41,993 nt of DNA from the NCBI GenBank assembly GCA_031277315.1, contig JAITMP010000004.1, forward strand, positions 1-41,993, read 5' to 3'. The translations under genes and the position numbers were made by a program. The notes under the pieces are model-generated. The model had not been told where the DNA came from, made no database searches, and saw only the letters and a list, made by a program, of their open reading frames with translations. This DNA is from Zoogloeaceae bacterium. GTDB lineage: Bacteria; Pseudomonadota; Gammaproteobacteria; Burkholderiales; Rhodocyclaceae. This document shows positions 8,366-17,253 of the stretch, piece by piece (the first letter of the stretch is position 1; every line of letters starts with the position of its first letter).

Positions 8366-8746
8366 TCAGTCTCTTGCTTTCTCTACGGCATCAAGCATCT
8401 TGGGAATGGCGATACTAAACAAGATGCCCATGTTAACCTTGCTCGATGACAGCAGGACGCCATGCAACAGGTCTTCTCCGTGCTGGATGATGACGATGAT
8501 CAGGTCCCCTTCCAGATCCATGAGGTAGTACCGGTTCAACCCGGGAAAACCAGCGCCGCTCAAGGTGCCGATAAGTTCGGTGGTCAACTGGTTGAACAGC
8601 GCTACCCCCGCCGGCTGCGGGTTATAGCCTGCCAGCGACAAACCGGTAGCACGATCCCAGATATCGGTCGCAAGCAGCCCGTCCTTAAGCAGGGCATGCA
8701 GATCCTCAACGGCTTTTTCTAGCTTGGCTACGTTTATATTGAGCAT
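8366..8746 (-). CDS. Roadblock/LC7-like protein (first gene of the cassette)
   Basis: A protein of 126 residues of Roadblock size and pattern: an N-terminal helix (LEKAVEDLHALLKDG), strand ATDIWDRATGLSLAGYN, helix VALFNQLTTELIGTL, strands NRYYLMDLEGDLIIVIIQ and LLHGVLLSSSKVNMG, and a final helix (IPKMLDAVEKA). It probably forms homodimers, or heterodimers with the second Roadblock protein at 6542-6940, and binds the GTPase encoded between them. No Shine-Dalgarno sequence is visible; the start is preceded by an AT-rich stretch. Confidence 0.68.
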   Translation of the reverse strand: MLNINVAKLEKAVEDLHALLKDGLLATDIWDRATGLSLAGYNPQPAGVALFNQLTTELIGTLSGAGFPGLNRYYLMDLEGDLIIVIIQHGEDLLHGVLLSSSKVNMGILFSIAIPKMLDAVEKARD

Positions 8747-8863
8747 GATTTATAAAAATAAGTAATGAGGGTGTGGGCTTCTCATATTACACCGACAAAA
8801 CAACCTGTTAATATGATGAAATTAGCGACGCTTCCAGTTATCAGTCCAAATTGGCAACATCGC

Positions 8864-9316
8864 TTACTCCGAAAACGTCTCGATGGAGCCGGGTCTGCGC
8901 AGCATTTTGTCCACTTCGCCGTAGTGCAGTTCTTCTTCCTGGATCATTGCCCGCGTGTATTCCTCAAGCACCACGGAGCGGCCGGCAGAGATTTCCAGCA
9001 GGTCGTAATACGCCCGTTTGGCGGTGGTTTCATGCACGAGCGATTCGTGCAGGATGTCGCCGATGTCGTGCTTGTGGCTTTCCAGCAGCGGGCCGATGGA
9101 GAGCGAGGGATGGCCGCCGAAGTGGGTAATCAACTCGCCGGCGCGGCGCGCGTGCAGCAAACTTTCGTCCGCCTGCGTTTGCAGCCAGGAAACGATGGGG
9201 ATGCGGTTGTAGCCGAACACCATCAGCGCGTAGTGGGTGTAGCGCACCACGCCGGCGAGTTCCAGTTCCATGATCCGGTTGAGCAGGGCGATGGCTTTTT
9301 CCTTGTCGAAACTCAT
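8864..9316 (-). CDS. Bacterioferritin-like di-iron ferritin family protein
   Basis: A protein of 150 residues forming one four-helix ferritin-like bundle. The helices carry the acidic and His residues expected for a di-iron site: MELELAGVVRYTHY, ADESLLHARRAGEL, HESLVHETTAKRAYY and EEELHYGEVDKM. The second helix reads ExxxH and not the usual ExxH. Family members store or detoxify iron in the cytoplasm. AAGGAG lies 8 nt before the ATG at 9316. The gene follows ftrD by 65 nt on the same strand, so it may belong to the Fur-controlled ftr operon, which would link uptake to storage. Haem binding as in true Bfr cannot be asserted. Confidence 0.8.
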   Translation of the reverse strand: MSFDKEKAIALLNRIMELELAGVVRYTHYALMVFGYNRIPIVSWLQTQADESLLHARRAGELITHFGGHPSLSIGPLLESHKHDIGDILHESLVHETTAKRAYYDLLEISAGRSVVLEEYTRAMIQEEELHYGEVDKMLRRPGSIETFSE

Positions 9317-9381
9317 ATGCGTTTCTCCTTGATGAGGGTTGGGTGAGCGTTGGATGATGAGGGGGTAACTTGCAATGACGA

Positions 9382-10764
9382 TCAGAACTGGAAAGCGCGC
9401 ATCCACATCCAGACCGGCAGCGCGACGACAACGGCATACAGTCCGCCGGCGAGCGCGCGGCGGGAAATTGCGGCGCGGGTCTGCCGGATCAGCCTGACGC
9501 CGAGAATCAGCGCGCCGGTCGTCGCCAGCGCAAGCAAGGCGGCGCGGGCAGTCGGCGCCCAAGCCAGATTGACGCCTTCGGCGCGCAACTGGGTGAGCGT
9601 CATCATGGACAGGCCGAGGAACAGACCGACGCCGGCAAGCGGAATCAACCCGAGCGCGAGTTTGCGCCAGTCCGCGCGCAGCAGCCGGCCCGCGCCAACG
9701 AGGCAAAGCTGGGCGATGCCGCCGATCACGAGCGCGTGCGCGATGATCCAGACGGCGATGCAAGCGCCGTCGAGCCAGGTGAACACATCCGATGCGTCCG
9801 GATAGTGCGTCAGCAGCCACCAAGAAGCGCCGTCGCCGAACGGCCAGAAAATGTCCCGCTCGATCAGCCATTCAGCGATGCCTTGCTTCACCGTGACGAA
9901 ACTCGGCGCCAGCGTCCATTGAAATGCGCCGATGGCGAAGCCGATCATGCCGTACAGCAGCAGGCTGATTTCAAAGCGGCCGATCTCCTGCGGCTTCGCC
10001 GTCAGAATCTCGCTGCCGGGCCAGCGCCAGCGCAGCGCCACGGCGTCGCGGTGGCCGCTGCAACGGCCGCACTGGTGGCATTCCGCGCCGCTCGACAGCG
10101 TGCTGACATCGAGCAAGGGCGGACAATCCACCGCCGCGCTCCGTCGCGGAAAACGCCGCCAGGCTTCGCGGTCGGTGAGAAAGTGGGTGGGCGCGAGACG
10201 GCCCAGCAAGGCGAAGACGCCGCTCACCGGGCACAGATAGCGGCACCAGACGCGCTTGCCGCGCCCGTAGAGCAAACCGATGGCGATCGCCGCCACCGTG
10301 GAGCCGCCGAGGATGAGCAATACCGGCTTCGGATATTCGTAAATGCTGGTGAGCTGGCCGTACAGTGTGATGCAGAAAAAGCCAACCAGCGGCCAGCCCG
10401 GCCAGCGCAGCCAGCGCGGAATGGCGCGGCCCAACCCGCGACGGCTCGCCGCTTCGGTGAGCGTGCCTTCAGGACAGAAAATGCCGCACCAGACGCGCCC
10501 GAAAAGCATGACAGACAGAATGACGAACGGCCACCAGATGCCCCAGAACAGAAACTGGGCGAAGCGCGTGAAGTTATCCAGTATGCGTCCCTGCTCATCC
10601 GGCAAAGGCAGGAAAGCGGGCGCCGTCACCAGCGCCAGATAGACAAGCACGACGCCCCACTGCACGCCCGCAATCAGGCGGCGATGCCGCGCCAGCGCGT
10701 CGCCGAGACGCGCCAGATTGCCGCGCCGGCGCGGCATGAAGACAAGGGGAACCGACACGCTCAT
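9382..10764 (-). CDS. ftrD: FtrD-like membrane ferredoxin of the iron transport system
   Basis: A protein of 460 residues with several membrane segments and NapH/CcoG-like Cys motifs: VWCGIFCPEGTLTE, VWCRYLCPVSGV and CHQCGRCSGH, which would bind iron-sulfur clusters. In the FtrABCD systems of Bordetella and Brucella the D component is a polyferredoxin thought to take electrons released when Fe(II) is oxidised for transport. The start at 10764 overlaps the ftrC stop as ATGA; the open frame goes further upstream only by running antisense-like inside ftrC. Fourth gene of the ftr operon. Confidence 0.87.
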   Translation of the reverse strand: MSVSVPLVFMPRRRGNLARLGDALARHRRLIAGVQWGVVLVYLALVTAPAFLPLPDEQGRILDNFTRFAQFLFWGIWWPFVILSVMLFGRVWCGIFCPEGTLTEAASRRGLGRAIPRWLRWPGWPLVGFFCITLYGQLTSIYEYPKPVLLILGGSTVAAIAIGLLYGRGKRVWCRYLCPVSGVFALLGRLAPTHFLTDREAWRRFPRRSAAVDCPPLLDVSTLSSGAECHQCGRCSGHRDAVALRWRWPGSEILTAKPQEIGRFEISLLLYGMIGFAIGAFQWTLAPSFVTVKQGIAEWLIERDIFWPFGDGASWWLLTHYPDASDVFTWLDGACIAVWIIAHALVIGGIAQLCLVGAGRLLRADWRKLALGLIPLAGVGLFLGLSMMTLTQLRAEGVNLAWAPTARAALLALATTGALILGVRLIRQTRAAISRRALAGGLYAVVVALPVWMWMRAFQF

Positions 10765-11585
10765 GCGGAAGCGATGCGCATATTGCCGCTCAAACGCCGG
10801 CGGAAGCGCAGCGCGAGCAACATCAACCAGTAAGCGGCATAGGCGGCGACGGCCGTCGCGGCGGGGCGCGCCCGATACCCGAACAAATCCGCCAGCCACT
10901 TGCCCAAACCCGCGCCATCGTCCAGCCAGGCGCTGGTATCCCACAGCGGGTCGATGCCCGGCGGCAGCCATTCCATGCCGATCATGCGATCAACGCCCAG
11001 AACGATGAAACCGGCGGCGAAGGCCAGCAGCAAAATACTGCTGACGCCGAACACGGTGCGCATGGGCAGGAAGCGCAGCCCGCGCGCGGCGGCCCAGGCC
11101 GTCAGCGCCGCCAGCAGGAAACCGGCAATCGCCGCCAGCGCCAGATCCCAGGCGTTGCCCGAGGAGCCGACGCCTTGCAGGAAGATCACCGTTTCCGCGC
11201 CTTCGCGGGCCACGGCGATGGCGGCAACCGCGGCGATACCCCACAAGCCACGGCGCACGACGGCGCGGTCGAGCGAGGCTTCCATTTCGGCGCGCAGGCC
11301 GCGCGCATGCCGCTGCATCCACAACACCATGTGCGTCATCAGCGCGGCGGCGAGGAGAATCAGGCCGATCTGCACGCCTTCCTGCACGCGATCATCCATT
11401 TCGCTCAACGCGCCCTGCATCAGCGCGGCCAGCGCCAGCGCCAAACCAATGCCGCCCGCCACGCCCAACCACAACGCGCGCCGCGCTTCGGGGCGGCTGC
11501 GCACCACCCAGGCGGACAGGATGCCGATGACCAGCATCGCTTCCAGGCATTCGCGCCAGACAATCACCAGGGCATTCATCAGCAT
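10761..11585 (-). CDS. ftrC: FTR1-family iron permease FtrC
   Basis: A membrane protein of 274 residues with about seven segments. Both REXXE iron-binding motifs of the FTR1/EfeU family are present: RECLE near residue 11 and REGAE near residue 127. The protein moves iron across the inner membrane, fed by the periplasmic partners FtrA and FtrB. It starts 14 nt behind ftrB and overlaps ftrD by 4 nt, so all are read as one unit from the Fur-box promoter at 12531-12574. Confidence 0.93.
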   Translation of the reverse strand: MLMNALVIVWRECLEAMLVIGILSAWVVRSRPEARRALWLGVAGGIGLALALAALMQGALSEMDDRVQEGVQIGLILLAAALMTHMVLWMQRHARGLRAEMEASLDRAVVRRGLWGIAAVAAIAVAREGAETVIFLQGVGSSGNAWDLALAAIAGFLLAALTAWAAARGLRFLPMRTVFGVSSILLLAFAAGFIVLGVDRMIGMEWLPPGIDPLWDTSAWLDDGAGLGKWLADLFGYRARPAATAVAAYAAYWLMLLALRFRRRLSGNMRIASA

Positions 11586-11599
11586 GGCATTCTTTCCTT

Positions 11600-11965
11600 T
11601 CAGCGGGCGACGATGCGGCCCTGCGCGGTATCGGGATGGAATTCGCCGAAGAAGCGGTAAGTCCCCGGCTTGAGCGGCGCGAACACGAGAAAGCTGCTCG
11701 CGCCCGCCGCCAGTACTTTTTCCTTTTTCAGTTCGATGCTCTCGAACTCCTCGGCCTCCGGCCCTTCATTCTTCAGCGTCAGCTTGAAGCGGGTATTTGC
11801 CGGCACCCGGATTTCCTCCGGCTCGAAGCGCCCGTTTTTCATGGTCAGATGAAAAACCGGCATCTCGGCATGCGCGGGCAGCGCGGCCAGCGCCGTCAGG
11901 CCAGCAAACACGGCAAGCAGCAGGTGCGCTGCCGGCGCCCGACTTTTCCATGCCAGTGGCGTCAT
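11600..11965 (-). CDS. ftrB: FtrB, periplasmic cupredoxin-like protein
   Basis: A protein of 121 residues with a Sec signal peptide (hydrophobic LLLAVFAGLTALAAL, cleavage near AHA|EM) and a small cupredoxin-like beta-sandwich. The whole protein lacks cysteine, so it cannot form a normal type I copper site. Possible ligands are Glu, His and Met in EEFES and FFGEFHPD. In related systems FtrB is proposed to oxidise Fe(II) before transport by FtrC. The ATG overlaps the ftrA stop by one base (TGATG), with AAGGAGG just before it. Confidence 0.85.
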   Translation of the reverse strand: MTPLAWKSRAPAAHLLLAVFAGLTALAALPAHAEMPVFHLTMKNGRFEPEEIRVPANTRFKLTLKNEGPEAEEFESIELKKEKVLAAGASSFLVFAPLKPGTYRFFGEFHPDTAQGRIVAR

Positions 11966-12513
11966 CAGTACCCTCCTTTTTTACCGACGCCGGCGAAGGT
12001 GAACTCCCACTCGGCTTCGACCGGCTTGAACCAGGGACGCACGCCGGTGGCGCGGTCGGTATGACGGCCAAAATGCTGGCCGGCCTCGTTCTCCTTGGCG
12101 TTCGGCGGCAGCACAATGAACTTGACGTGATACTTGCCCGGCCCCTTCAGCTTGACGTTGTCGCCGTAGTGCGGCCCGTCGCTGGCGACCATCGGCATCA
12201 TGTCGCCCTTGACCACCTCATTTGAGCCGATTTTGGTGATTTCGTATTTGACGAGCAGAAACGGAATCCACGAACCTTCGGCATAGCCGTTGGTGTTCGA
12301 GTCCAGCGCATGAATATCGGCCTCCAGATGGATATCCGCCTCGGCAGCCTTGCGCATATGGCCCTCCGGCTCCATCTCGATCGGCTGCAAATACACCGCC
12401 GCGATCTCCATGCCGGCAAGGTTCTGCGGCGCACCAATCGGGTATTCGATGGCGAACGCCGGAACAGAAAACATGAGCGCGCAAATCCAGACCAGCCTTC
12501 CGGGAAACTTCAT
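11965..12513 (-). CDS. ftrA: FtrA, periplasmic P19-type iron-binding protein
   Basis: A protein of 182 residues with a signal peptide (about residues 1-21, ending VPAFA). The mature domain matches the P19/Tp34 high-affinity iron transport family: YLQPIEMEPEGHM, DIHLEADIHAL, WIPFLLVKYEI, DGPHYGDNVKL and GKYHVKFIV hold the conserved Met, Glu and His residues of the metal sites. It binds ferrous iron in the periplasm and works with FtrB and FtrC. First gene of the ftr operon; AGAGG lies 5 nt before the ATG, and a Fur-controlled promoter lies directly upstream. Confidence 0.92.
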   Translation of the reverse strand: MKFPGRLVWICALMFSVPAFAIEYPIGAPQNLAGMEIAAVYLQPIEMEPEGHMRKAAEADIHLEADIHALDSNTNGYAEGSWIPFLLVKYEITKIGSNEVVKGDMMPMVASDGPHYGDNVKLKGPGKYHVKFIVLPPNAKENEAGQHFGRHTDRATGVRPWFKPVEAEWEFTFAGVGKKGGY

Positions 12514-12530
12514 GACGACCTCTAAACATG

Positions 12531-12549
12531 AATGAGAATAATTCTCATT
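12531..12549. promoter_or_regulatory. Fur box in the ftr operon promoter
   Basis: AATGAGAATAATTCTCATT is a perfect 19-bp palindrome centred on 12540 and matches the classic Fur-box pattern. It overlaps the -10 box and the expected transcription start of ftrA, so Fur with iron would block RNA polymerase. Confidence 0.93.
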
Positions 12550-12574
12550 ATATCGTCGGCGTGAGCGGTGTCAA
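12547..12574 (-). promoter_or_regulatory. Consensus sigma-70 promoter of ftrABCD
   Basis: On the minus strand TTGACA (12569-12574), a 16-nt spacer and TATAAT (12547-12552): both hexamers match consensus exactly. The start would fall near 12540, in the Fur box, giving a leader of about 27 nt. Confidence 0.9.
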
Positions 12575-12719
12575 CGGCGGCAAGGGAATAAAACAACAGG
12601 ATTGCGCTGCCGCGCCGGGCACCGGGCAGGCACAATACGCGCCTGCTGTTCGCGTTTGCCCAGCGTCGGTTGCCGGAGGATGGAAGCGCATGCAGCGGGA
12701 TTCAACCCGCTGGCCGCGC

Positions 12720-13307
12720 TCAAGCCCGGTCGAGGAGTTCGCGGACGGGCCGGAAGCTGCGGCGGTGGATGTCGGCGACGCCGTGCCGCCGCAGGGCGGC
12801 AAGGTGGGCAGCGGTGGGATAGCCTTTGTGCTGGTCGAGGCCGTAGTGAGGATACAGCGCGTGCAGGCGCAGCATTTCGGCATCCCGCGCCGTCTTCGCC
12901 AGAATCGAGGCCGCCGAAATGGCGGCCACGGTGCGGTCGCCTTTGACGATGGCCCGCGCCGGCAATGCGATTTCCGGACAGTGCGTGCCGTCGACCAGAA
13001 CCTCCGCTGGCTGCGGCGTCAGCGCCTCGACGGCGCGGCGCATCGCCAGCAAGGTTGCTTGCAGGATGTTGAGGGCGTCGATTTCTTCCACCGAGGCACT
13101 GGCGACAGCCCAGGACAAGGCGTGCGCGCGGATCAGCGGCGCCAGCCTGTCGCGGGCCGGCGCGGAGAGTTGCTTCGAGTCGGCCAGCCCCGCGATGGGG
13201 CGGCGCGGATCGAGGATCACGGCGGCGGCGTAGACCGGCCCGGCAAGCGGCCCCCTGCCCGCTTCGTCGACGCCGCAGATCAAACGGCTTGCGGCGCCGG
13301 CGTCCAC
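12720..13307 (-). CDS. rnhB: Ribonuclease HII
   Basis: A protein of 195 residues that cuts the RNA strand at ribonucleotides in DNA. The catalytic residues are in [12 protein letters not shown] (Asp, Glu), VLVDGTH (Asp) and [11 protein letters not shown] (Asp); ADSKQL is also conserved. It starts with GTG at 13307, 28 nt inside the lpxB 3' end, and is the last gene of the superoperon. The hairpin AGCGGG/CCCGCT at 12694-12711 follows the stop without a T run. Confidence 0.95.
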   Translation of the reverse strand: MDAGAASRLICGVDEAGRGPLAGPVYAAAVILDPRRPIAGLADSKQLSAPARDRLAPLIRAHALSWAVASASVEEIDALNILQATLLAMRRAVEALTPQPAEVLVDGTHCPEIALPARAIVKGDRTVAAISAASILAKTARDAEMLRLHALYPHYGLDQHKGYPTAAHLAALRRHGVADIHRRSFRPVRELLDRA

Positions 13308-14449
13308 GTCTGCGTCGGGCTCAAGTAAGGCAGGATCGCCTCGGCGGCCCGCTCGGCGGAATTCAGGCGCAAGCGCCGATGCAGCCCCTCGAAAGTATCG
13401 GCGATGCGGCCACAGGTTTCCCGATCGACGACGAGATTGCCCAGGGCTTGCGCCAGATTCTCCGGCGTGGCGTCGTCTTGCAGGAATTCCGGCACCACGA
13501 AACGCCCCGCGAGAATGTTCGGCAAACCGACCCAGGGCTGGTAGCCCATGCGCCGCATGAGCCGCCAGGACAGGGGCGATAAACGATAGGCGATGACCAT
13601 CGGCTTTTTCAGCAGCGCCGCTTCGAGAGTGGCCGTACCGCTGGCGACCAGCACGGCGTCCGCCGCGCCCATCGCGTCCTGCGCGTGGCCGAACAGGCGC
13701 GTGATCGGCAGTTCCTGCGCCGACAGGCGATACAGCGCCTCCTCGAACAAATCGCGCGTCTCCCGCGTCGCCAGCGGCACAAGGAAACGCGCCTGCGGAA
13801 AACGCTGGTTGAGCTGCCGCGCCGTTTCGATGAACGTATCGGCCATGTGGCGCAGTTCAGCGCGTCGGCTGCCCGGCAGCAGCGCGAACATGAGTTGTTC
13901 TTGCGGCAGGTCGAGTTTTTCGCGCAAGGCCGCGCGATCGACTTCGAGCGGAATCACATCCGCCAGAGGATGGCCGACATAGCTGACCGGAATCTGCCTG
14001 GCGCGGTAGAGATCTTCCTCGAACGGAAACAGGGCCAGCATGTGCGACACGGAGCGGGCGATGCCGCGAATACGCCCGCCGCGCCAGGCCCAGATGGACG
14101 GGCTGATGTAGTGGATGGCCGGAATGCCGCGCCCTTTCAGCCGTCTTTCGAGAAACAGATTGAAGTCGGGCGCATCGACGCCGATGAAAGCCTGCGGCGG
14201 ATCGGCAAGCAGATCGTTGAGCAGCTTGCGCCGGATGCCGGCAATCTCGCGGTAGTGGCGCAGCGCCTCGGCATAGCCATGCACAGCCAGCTTTTCGGAC
14301 GGGAACAGGGCGCGGAAGCCGGCCGCCTGCATTTTCGGCCCGCCGATGCCGTAAAACTCGGCCGCCGGAAGACGGCGGCGGAGGGCCTGAATGAGATGGC
14401 TGGCGAGCAAATCGCCGGAGGCTTCTCCGGCAACCATTGCGATCCGCAT
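13280..14449 (-). CDS. lpxB: Lipid-A-disaccharide synthase
   Basis: A GT19 glycosyltransferase of 389 residues that joins UDP-2,3-diacylglucosamine with lipid X to form the lipid A disaccharide at the inner membrane. Family landmarks are [55 protein letters not shown] and [12 protein letters not shown]. It starts 3 nt behind lpxA and overlaps rnhB. Length is normal for the family. Confidence 0.96.
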   Translation of the reverse strand: MRIAMVAGEASGDLLASHLIQALRRRLPAAEFYGIGGPKMQAAGFRALFPSEKLAVHGYAEALRHYREIAGIRRKLLNDLLADPPQAFIGVDAPDFNLFLERRLKGRGIPAIHYISPSIWAWRGGRIRGIARSVSHMLALFPFEEDLYRARQIPVSYVGHPLADVIPLEVDRAALREKLDLPQEQLMFALLPGSRRAELRHMADTFIETARQLNQRFPQARFLVPLATRETRDLFEEALYRLSAQELPITRLFGHAQDAMGAADAVLVASGTATLEAALLKKPMVIAYRLSPLSWRLMRRMGYQPWVGLPNILAGRFVVPEFLQDDATPENLAQALGNLVVDRETCGRIADTFEGLHRRLRLNSAERAAEAILPYLSPTQTWTPAPQAV

Positions 14450-14452
14450 GGC

Positions 14453-15229
14453 CTATCTAATGATGCCCCGGCCCGGCTTGGCGAGGAAGTCGGCGAGGAG
14501 CGCGAGCGCCGGCTGCGCTTCAACCGTCGCGGCGATTTGCGCGCGGGCCTCGTCGAGCGTCGCGCCGGAGCGGTAGATCAGCTTGTAAGCCCGCTTCAGG
14601 GCGGCGATGGTGTCGGCGTCGTAACCGCGACGGCGCAATCCCTCGGAATTGATGCCGAAGGGCTTGGCGGTATTGCCGGCGGCGGTGACGTAGGGCGGCA
14701 GATCCTGCAAGAGGACGGTGCCGACCGCCGTCATGCTGTGCGCGCCGATGCGGACGAACTGGTGCACGCCGGTGAAGCCGCCGAGGACGACGAAATCGCC
14801 GACATGCACATGCCCGGCCAACTGCGCGTTGTTGGCGAAAATGGTGTTGTCGCCGATCTGGCAATCGTGGGCGATGTGCACGTAGGCCATGATCCAGTTG
14901 TCGGAGCCGATCCGGGTTGTGCCGGCGTCTTGCGCCGTGCCGCAATTGAAGGTGCAGAATTCGCGGATCGTGTTGCGGTCGCCGATTTCGAGCCGGGTCG
15001 GTTCGCCGGCGTATTTCTTGTCCTGCGGCGCTTCGCCGATGGAGGAGAACTGGAAAATGCGGTTCTCGCGCCCGATGCGGGTATGGCCGCCGATGACGAC
15101 ATGCGGGCCGATCCAAGTGCCGGCGCCGATCTCGACATGCTCGCCGATGAGGGTATACGGCCCGATCTCGACGCCCTCCCCCAGCCTGGCGGCGGGGTGC
15201 ACGATGGCGGTGGGATGAACGGTGGTCAT
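14453..15229 (-). CDS. lpxA: UDP-N-acetylglucosamine O-acyltransferase
   Basis: A protein of 258 residues that carries out the first step of lipid A synthesis, using acyl-ACP. Hexapeptide repeats of the left-handed beta-helix fill the N-terminal two thirds ([30 protein letters not shown]); the catalytic His region reads [14 protein letters not shown]. The C-terminal part is helical. The ATG at 15229 overlaps the fabZ stop as ATGA and gives the family start [12 protein letters not shown]; the frame extends 7 codons further without support. Confidence 0.96.
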   Translation of the reverse strand: MTTVHPTAIVHPAARLGEGVEIGPYTLIGEHVEIGAGTWIGPHVVIGGHTRIGRENRIFQFSSIGEAPQDKKYAGEPTRLEIGDRNTIREFCTFNCGTAQDAGTTRIGSDNWIMAYVHIAHDCQIGDNTIFANNAQLAGHVHVGDFVVLGGFTGVHQFVRIGAHSMTAVGTVLLQDLPPYVTAAGNTAKPFGINSEGLRRRGYDADTIAALKRAYKLIYRSGATLDEARAQIAATVEAQPALALLADFLAKPGRGIIR

Positions 15230-15672
15230 TCTGCGGCGCGCAAGGTGCACAGCAATTCGGCTTCGGCGGCAACCTGCCCGTCGACCCTGGCGACGCCGGC
15301 ATATTTCCAGATGCCGCGCTTGGCGGTCTTGATGGACACATCGAGTATCAGTTGATCGCCGGGCATCACCGGCCTGCGGAAACGCGCCCCGTCGATGCCG
15401 GCGAAGTAATACACCGTGTCGTCGCTGGGCTTGGCGTTCATGGTCTTGAACGAGAGAATGGCCGCTGCCTGGGCCATGGTTTCGACCACCAGCACGCCGG
15501 GCATGACCGGATGATGCGGATAATGGCCGGGAAATACCGGCTCGTTGATGGTGACGTTCTTCACCGCCCGGATGCGCTCGCCCGGAATCAATTCCAGCAC
15601 GCGGTCTATCATCAGAATGGGATAGCGGTGCGGCAGATAGTCCAGGATTTCGTGGATGTCCATCGAACTCAA
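15226..15672 (-). CDS. fabZ: 3-hydroxyacyl-ACP dehydratase
   Basis: A hot-dog-fold enzyme of 148 residues that dehydrates 3-hydroxyacyl-ACP in fatty acid synthesis. The catalytic His lies in [15 protein letters not shown], and the Glu in [12 protein letters not shown]. Two starts are possible. TTG at 15672 has GGAG 8 nt upstream and overlaps the lpxD stop as TTGA. ATG at 15663 gives [16 protein letters not shown]. The TTG is preferred for its ribosome site. It competes with lipid A synthesis for hydroxyacyl-ACP, which explains the shared operon with lpxA and lpxD. Confidence 0.93.
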   Translation of the reverse strand: MSSMDIHEILDYLPHRYPILMIDRVLELIPGERIRAVKNVTINEPVFPGHYPHHPVMPGVLVVETMAQAAAILSFKTMNAKPSDDTVYYFAGIDGARFRRPVMPGDQLILDVSIKTAKRGIWKYAGVARVDGQVAAEAELLCTLRAAE

Positions 15673-16712
15673 GATTTTTTCTCCAGTTGTGCGATGCGCG
15701 CTTCGAGGGCGCGGATCGTATCGGCCATCGCGTCCAGATGGCGCAGATGAGCCGCGTTCTTCAGCCAGGCGCGATGCGGCGCGAAAGGCATCGCGCCGCT
15801 GTACGTGCCCGGCTGCTCGATTGATTTCGTGATCAGCGTGGCAACGGAAATGTTCACGTCATCGACAATCGTCAGATGCCCCAGAATCATGGCGCTGCCG
15901 GCGATGGTACAGCGTTTTCCGATGCGGGCGCTGCCGGCGACGCCGACGCAGCCGGCCATCGCCGTATGCGCGCCGATATGCACGTTGTGCGCGATCTGGA
16001 TCTGGTTGTCCAGCTTGACGCCGTCCCCGATCACCGTGTCGTCGAGCGCGCCGCGGTCGATGGTGGTATTGGCGCCGATCTCAACATCGTCGCCAATGAC
16101 GACGCGGCCAATCTGCGGAATCTTGGTCCAGCTTCCGTCGGCCTCCGGCGCGAAGCCGAAGCCGTCGGCGCCGATCACGGCGCCGGAATGAATGATCGCG
16201 CGCCGGCCAATCACGCAGCCCGCATAGACCGTAACGCCGCCATGCAGCCGGCTGTGCGCGCCGATGGCGACGCCATCGCCGATGATGCAGCCGGGGCCGA
16301 TGACGCAGCCCTCGCCGATGCGGACATCCTTGCCGATGCAAACGCCCGCCGCGACGCTGACGCTCCCGTCGAGCCGGGTTTCGACGACCGCCGAGGGATG
16401 AATGCCGGCCGGCGCCGGCGCGGGCGGATTGAGCAGCCCGGCGACCCGGGCGTAATAGCCATACGGATTGTCGCTGACGATGCAAGGCAAGGCGCAGGCG
16501 GACGCATCGGCGGGCGCCAGCACAACGGCGCCGGCCCGGCTCGCCTTGAGCCGGCTGCGGTATTTGGGATTTGCCAGAAACGCGATGTCGTCCGGCCCGG
16601 CGTGGTCGAGCGTGGCGACATGGCGGACGCGCCGGTCGCCGTCGCCAATCAGTTGACCGCCGAAACGCGCGACGATTTCGTCGAGAGCGTAACCGTCAGC
16701 GCGCCCGGACAT
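15669..16712 (-). CDS. lpxD: UDP-3-O-acylglucosamine N-acyltransferase
   Basis: A protein of 347 residues for the third step of lipid A synthesis. The N-terminal uridine-binding domain ([30 protein letters not shown]) is followed by a long hexapeptide beta-helix ([20 protein letters not shown]) and a C-terminal helix. The conserved His lies in [14 protein letters not shown]. It starts 9 nt behind skp. Confidence 0.96.
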   Translation of the reverse strand: MSGRADGYALDEIVARFGGQLIGDGDRRVRHVATLDHAGPDDIAFLANPKYRSRLKASRAGAVVLAPADASACALPCIVSDNPYGYYARVAGLLNPPAPAPAGIHPSAVVETRLDGSVSVAAGVCIGKDVRIGEGCVIGPGCIIGDGVAIGAHSRLHGGVTVYAGCVIGRRAIIHSGAVIGADGFGFAPEADGSWTKIPQIGRVVIGDDVEIGANTTIDRGALDDTVIGDGVKLDNQIQIAHNVHIGAHTAMAGCVGVAGSARIGKRCTIAGSAMILGHLTIVDDVNISVATLITKSIEQPGTYSGAMPFAPHRAWLKNAAHLRHLDAMADTIRALEARIAQLEKKS

Positions 16713-16721
16713 GCCTGCGCT

Positions 16722-17231
16722 TCATTTGCCGTCGGCCAACGCCTTGATGACCTTGTCTGTGATATCGACGCGCGGCGAGGCATACACCGCTTCCTGCAAA
16801 ATGACGTCGAAATTCTCGGCTTCGGCGATGGCCTTGATCGCCTTGTTGGCGCGGTCGAGAACGGCGGCCAGTTCCTCGTTGCGGCGCTGGTTGAGATCCT
16901 CGCGGAATTCGCGCTGCCTGCGCTGGAATTCGCGGTTCAGGTCGTTGAACTCGCGTTCCTTGTTGCGCTTGTCCGCCTCGGACATGGTGACCGAGTTCTT
17001 TTCCAGCGCCTCCTGCATGGTTTGCAACTGCTTGGCCAGACGCTGCATTTCCTGATCGCGCTTCTCGAATTCCTTTTCGATCTTCTTCTGCGCGCGCACG
17101 GCGGGCGCCGCTTCCCGGAAGATCTTTTCCGTATTGACGAAACCGATCCGGGCCTCCTCGGCAATGGCCTGATGCCCGGCCAACAGCAAGGTAATGGAAG
17201 TAACGGCGAAAATAACGAATCTTCTCAACAT
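16722..17231 (-). CDS. skp: Periplasmic chaperone Skp/OmpH family
   Basis: A protein of 169 residues with a signal peptide (cleavage near AIA|EE) and a long charged helical hairpin (about residues 45-135, Lys/Glu/Arg/Gln rich), which forms the tentacles of the Skp trimer that hold unfolded outer-membrane proteins. GFVNTEKIFREAAPA is the family N-terminus. The ATG at 17231 has GGGAG 5 nt upstream; the frame continues further without support. It sits between its partner bamA and lpxD. Confidence 0.93.
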   Translation of the reverse strand: MLRRFVIFAVTSITLLLAGHQAIAEEARIGFVNTEKIFREAAPAVRAQKKIEKEFEKRDQEMQRLAKQLQTMQEALEKNSVTMSEADKRNKEREFNDLNREFQRRQREFREDLNQRRNEELAAVLDRANKAIKAIAEAENFDVILQEAVYASPRVDITDKVIKALADGK

Positions 17232-17253
17232 GATTCTCCCGCGAAAAACAATC

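Noticed and set aside
12694-12711. Hairpin AGCGGG-ATTCAA-CCCGCT resembling a tRNA T-arm
   Set aside because: The loop has 6 and not 7 bases, and no acceptor, D or anticodon arm can be built around it; it is only a stem behind rnhB.
13685-15355. Plus-strand open frame of 556 codons over lpxB-lpxA-fabZ
   Set aside because: Antisense to three certain genes, without domain features or ribosome site.
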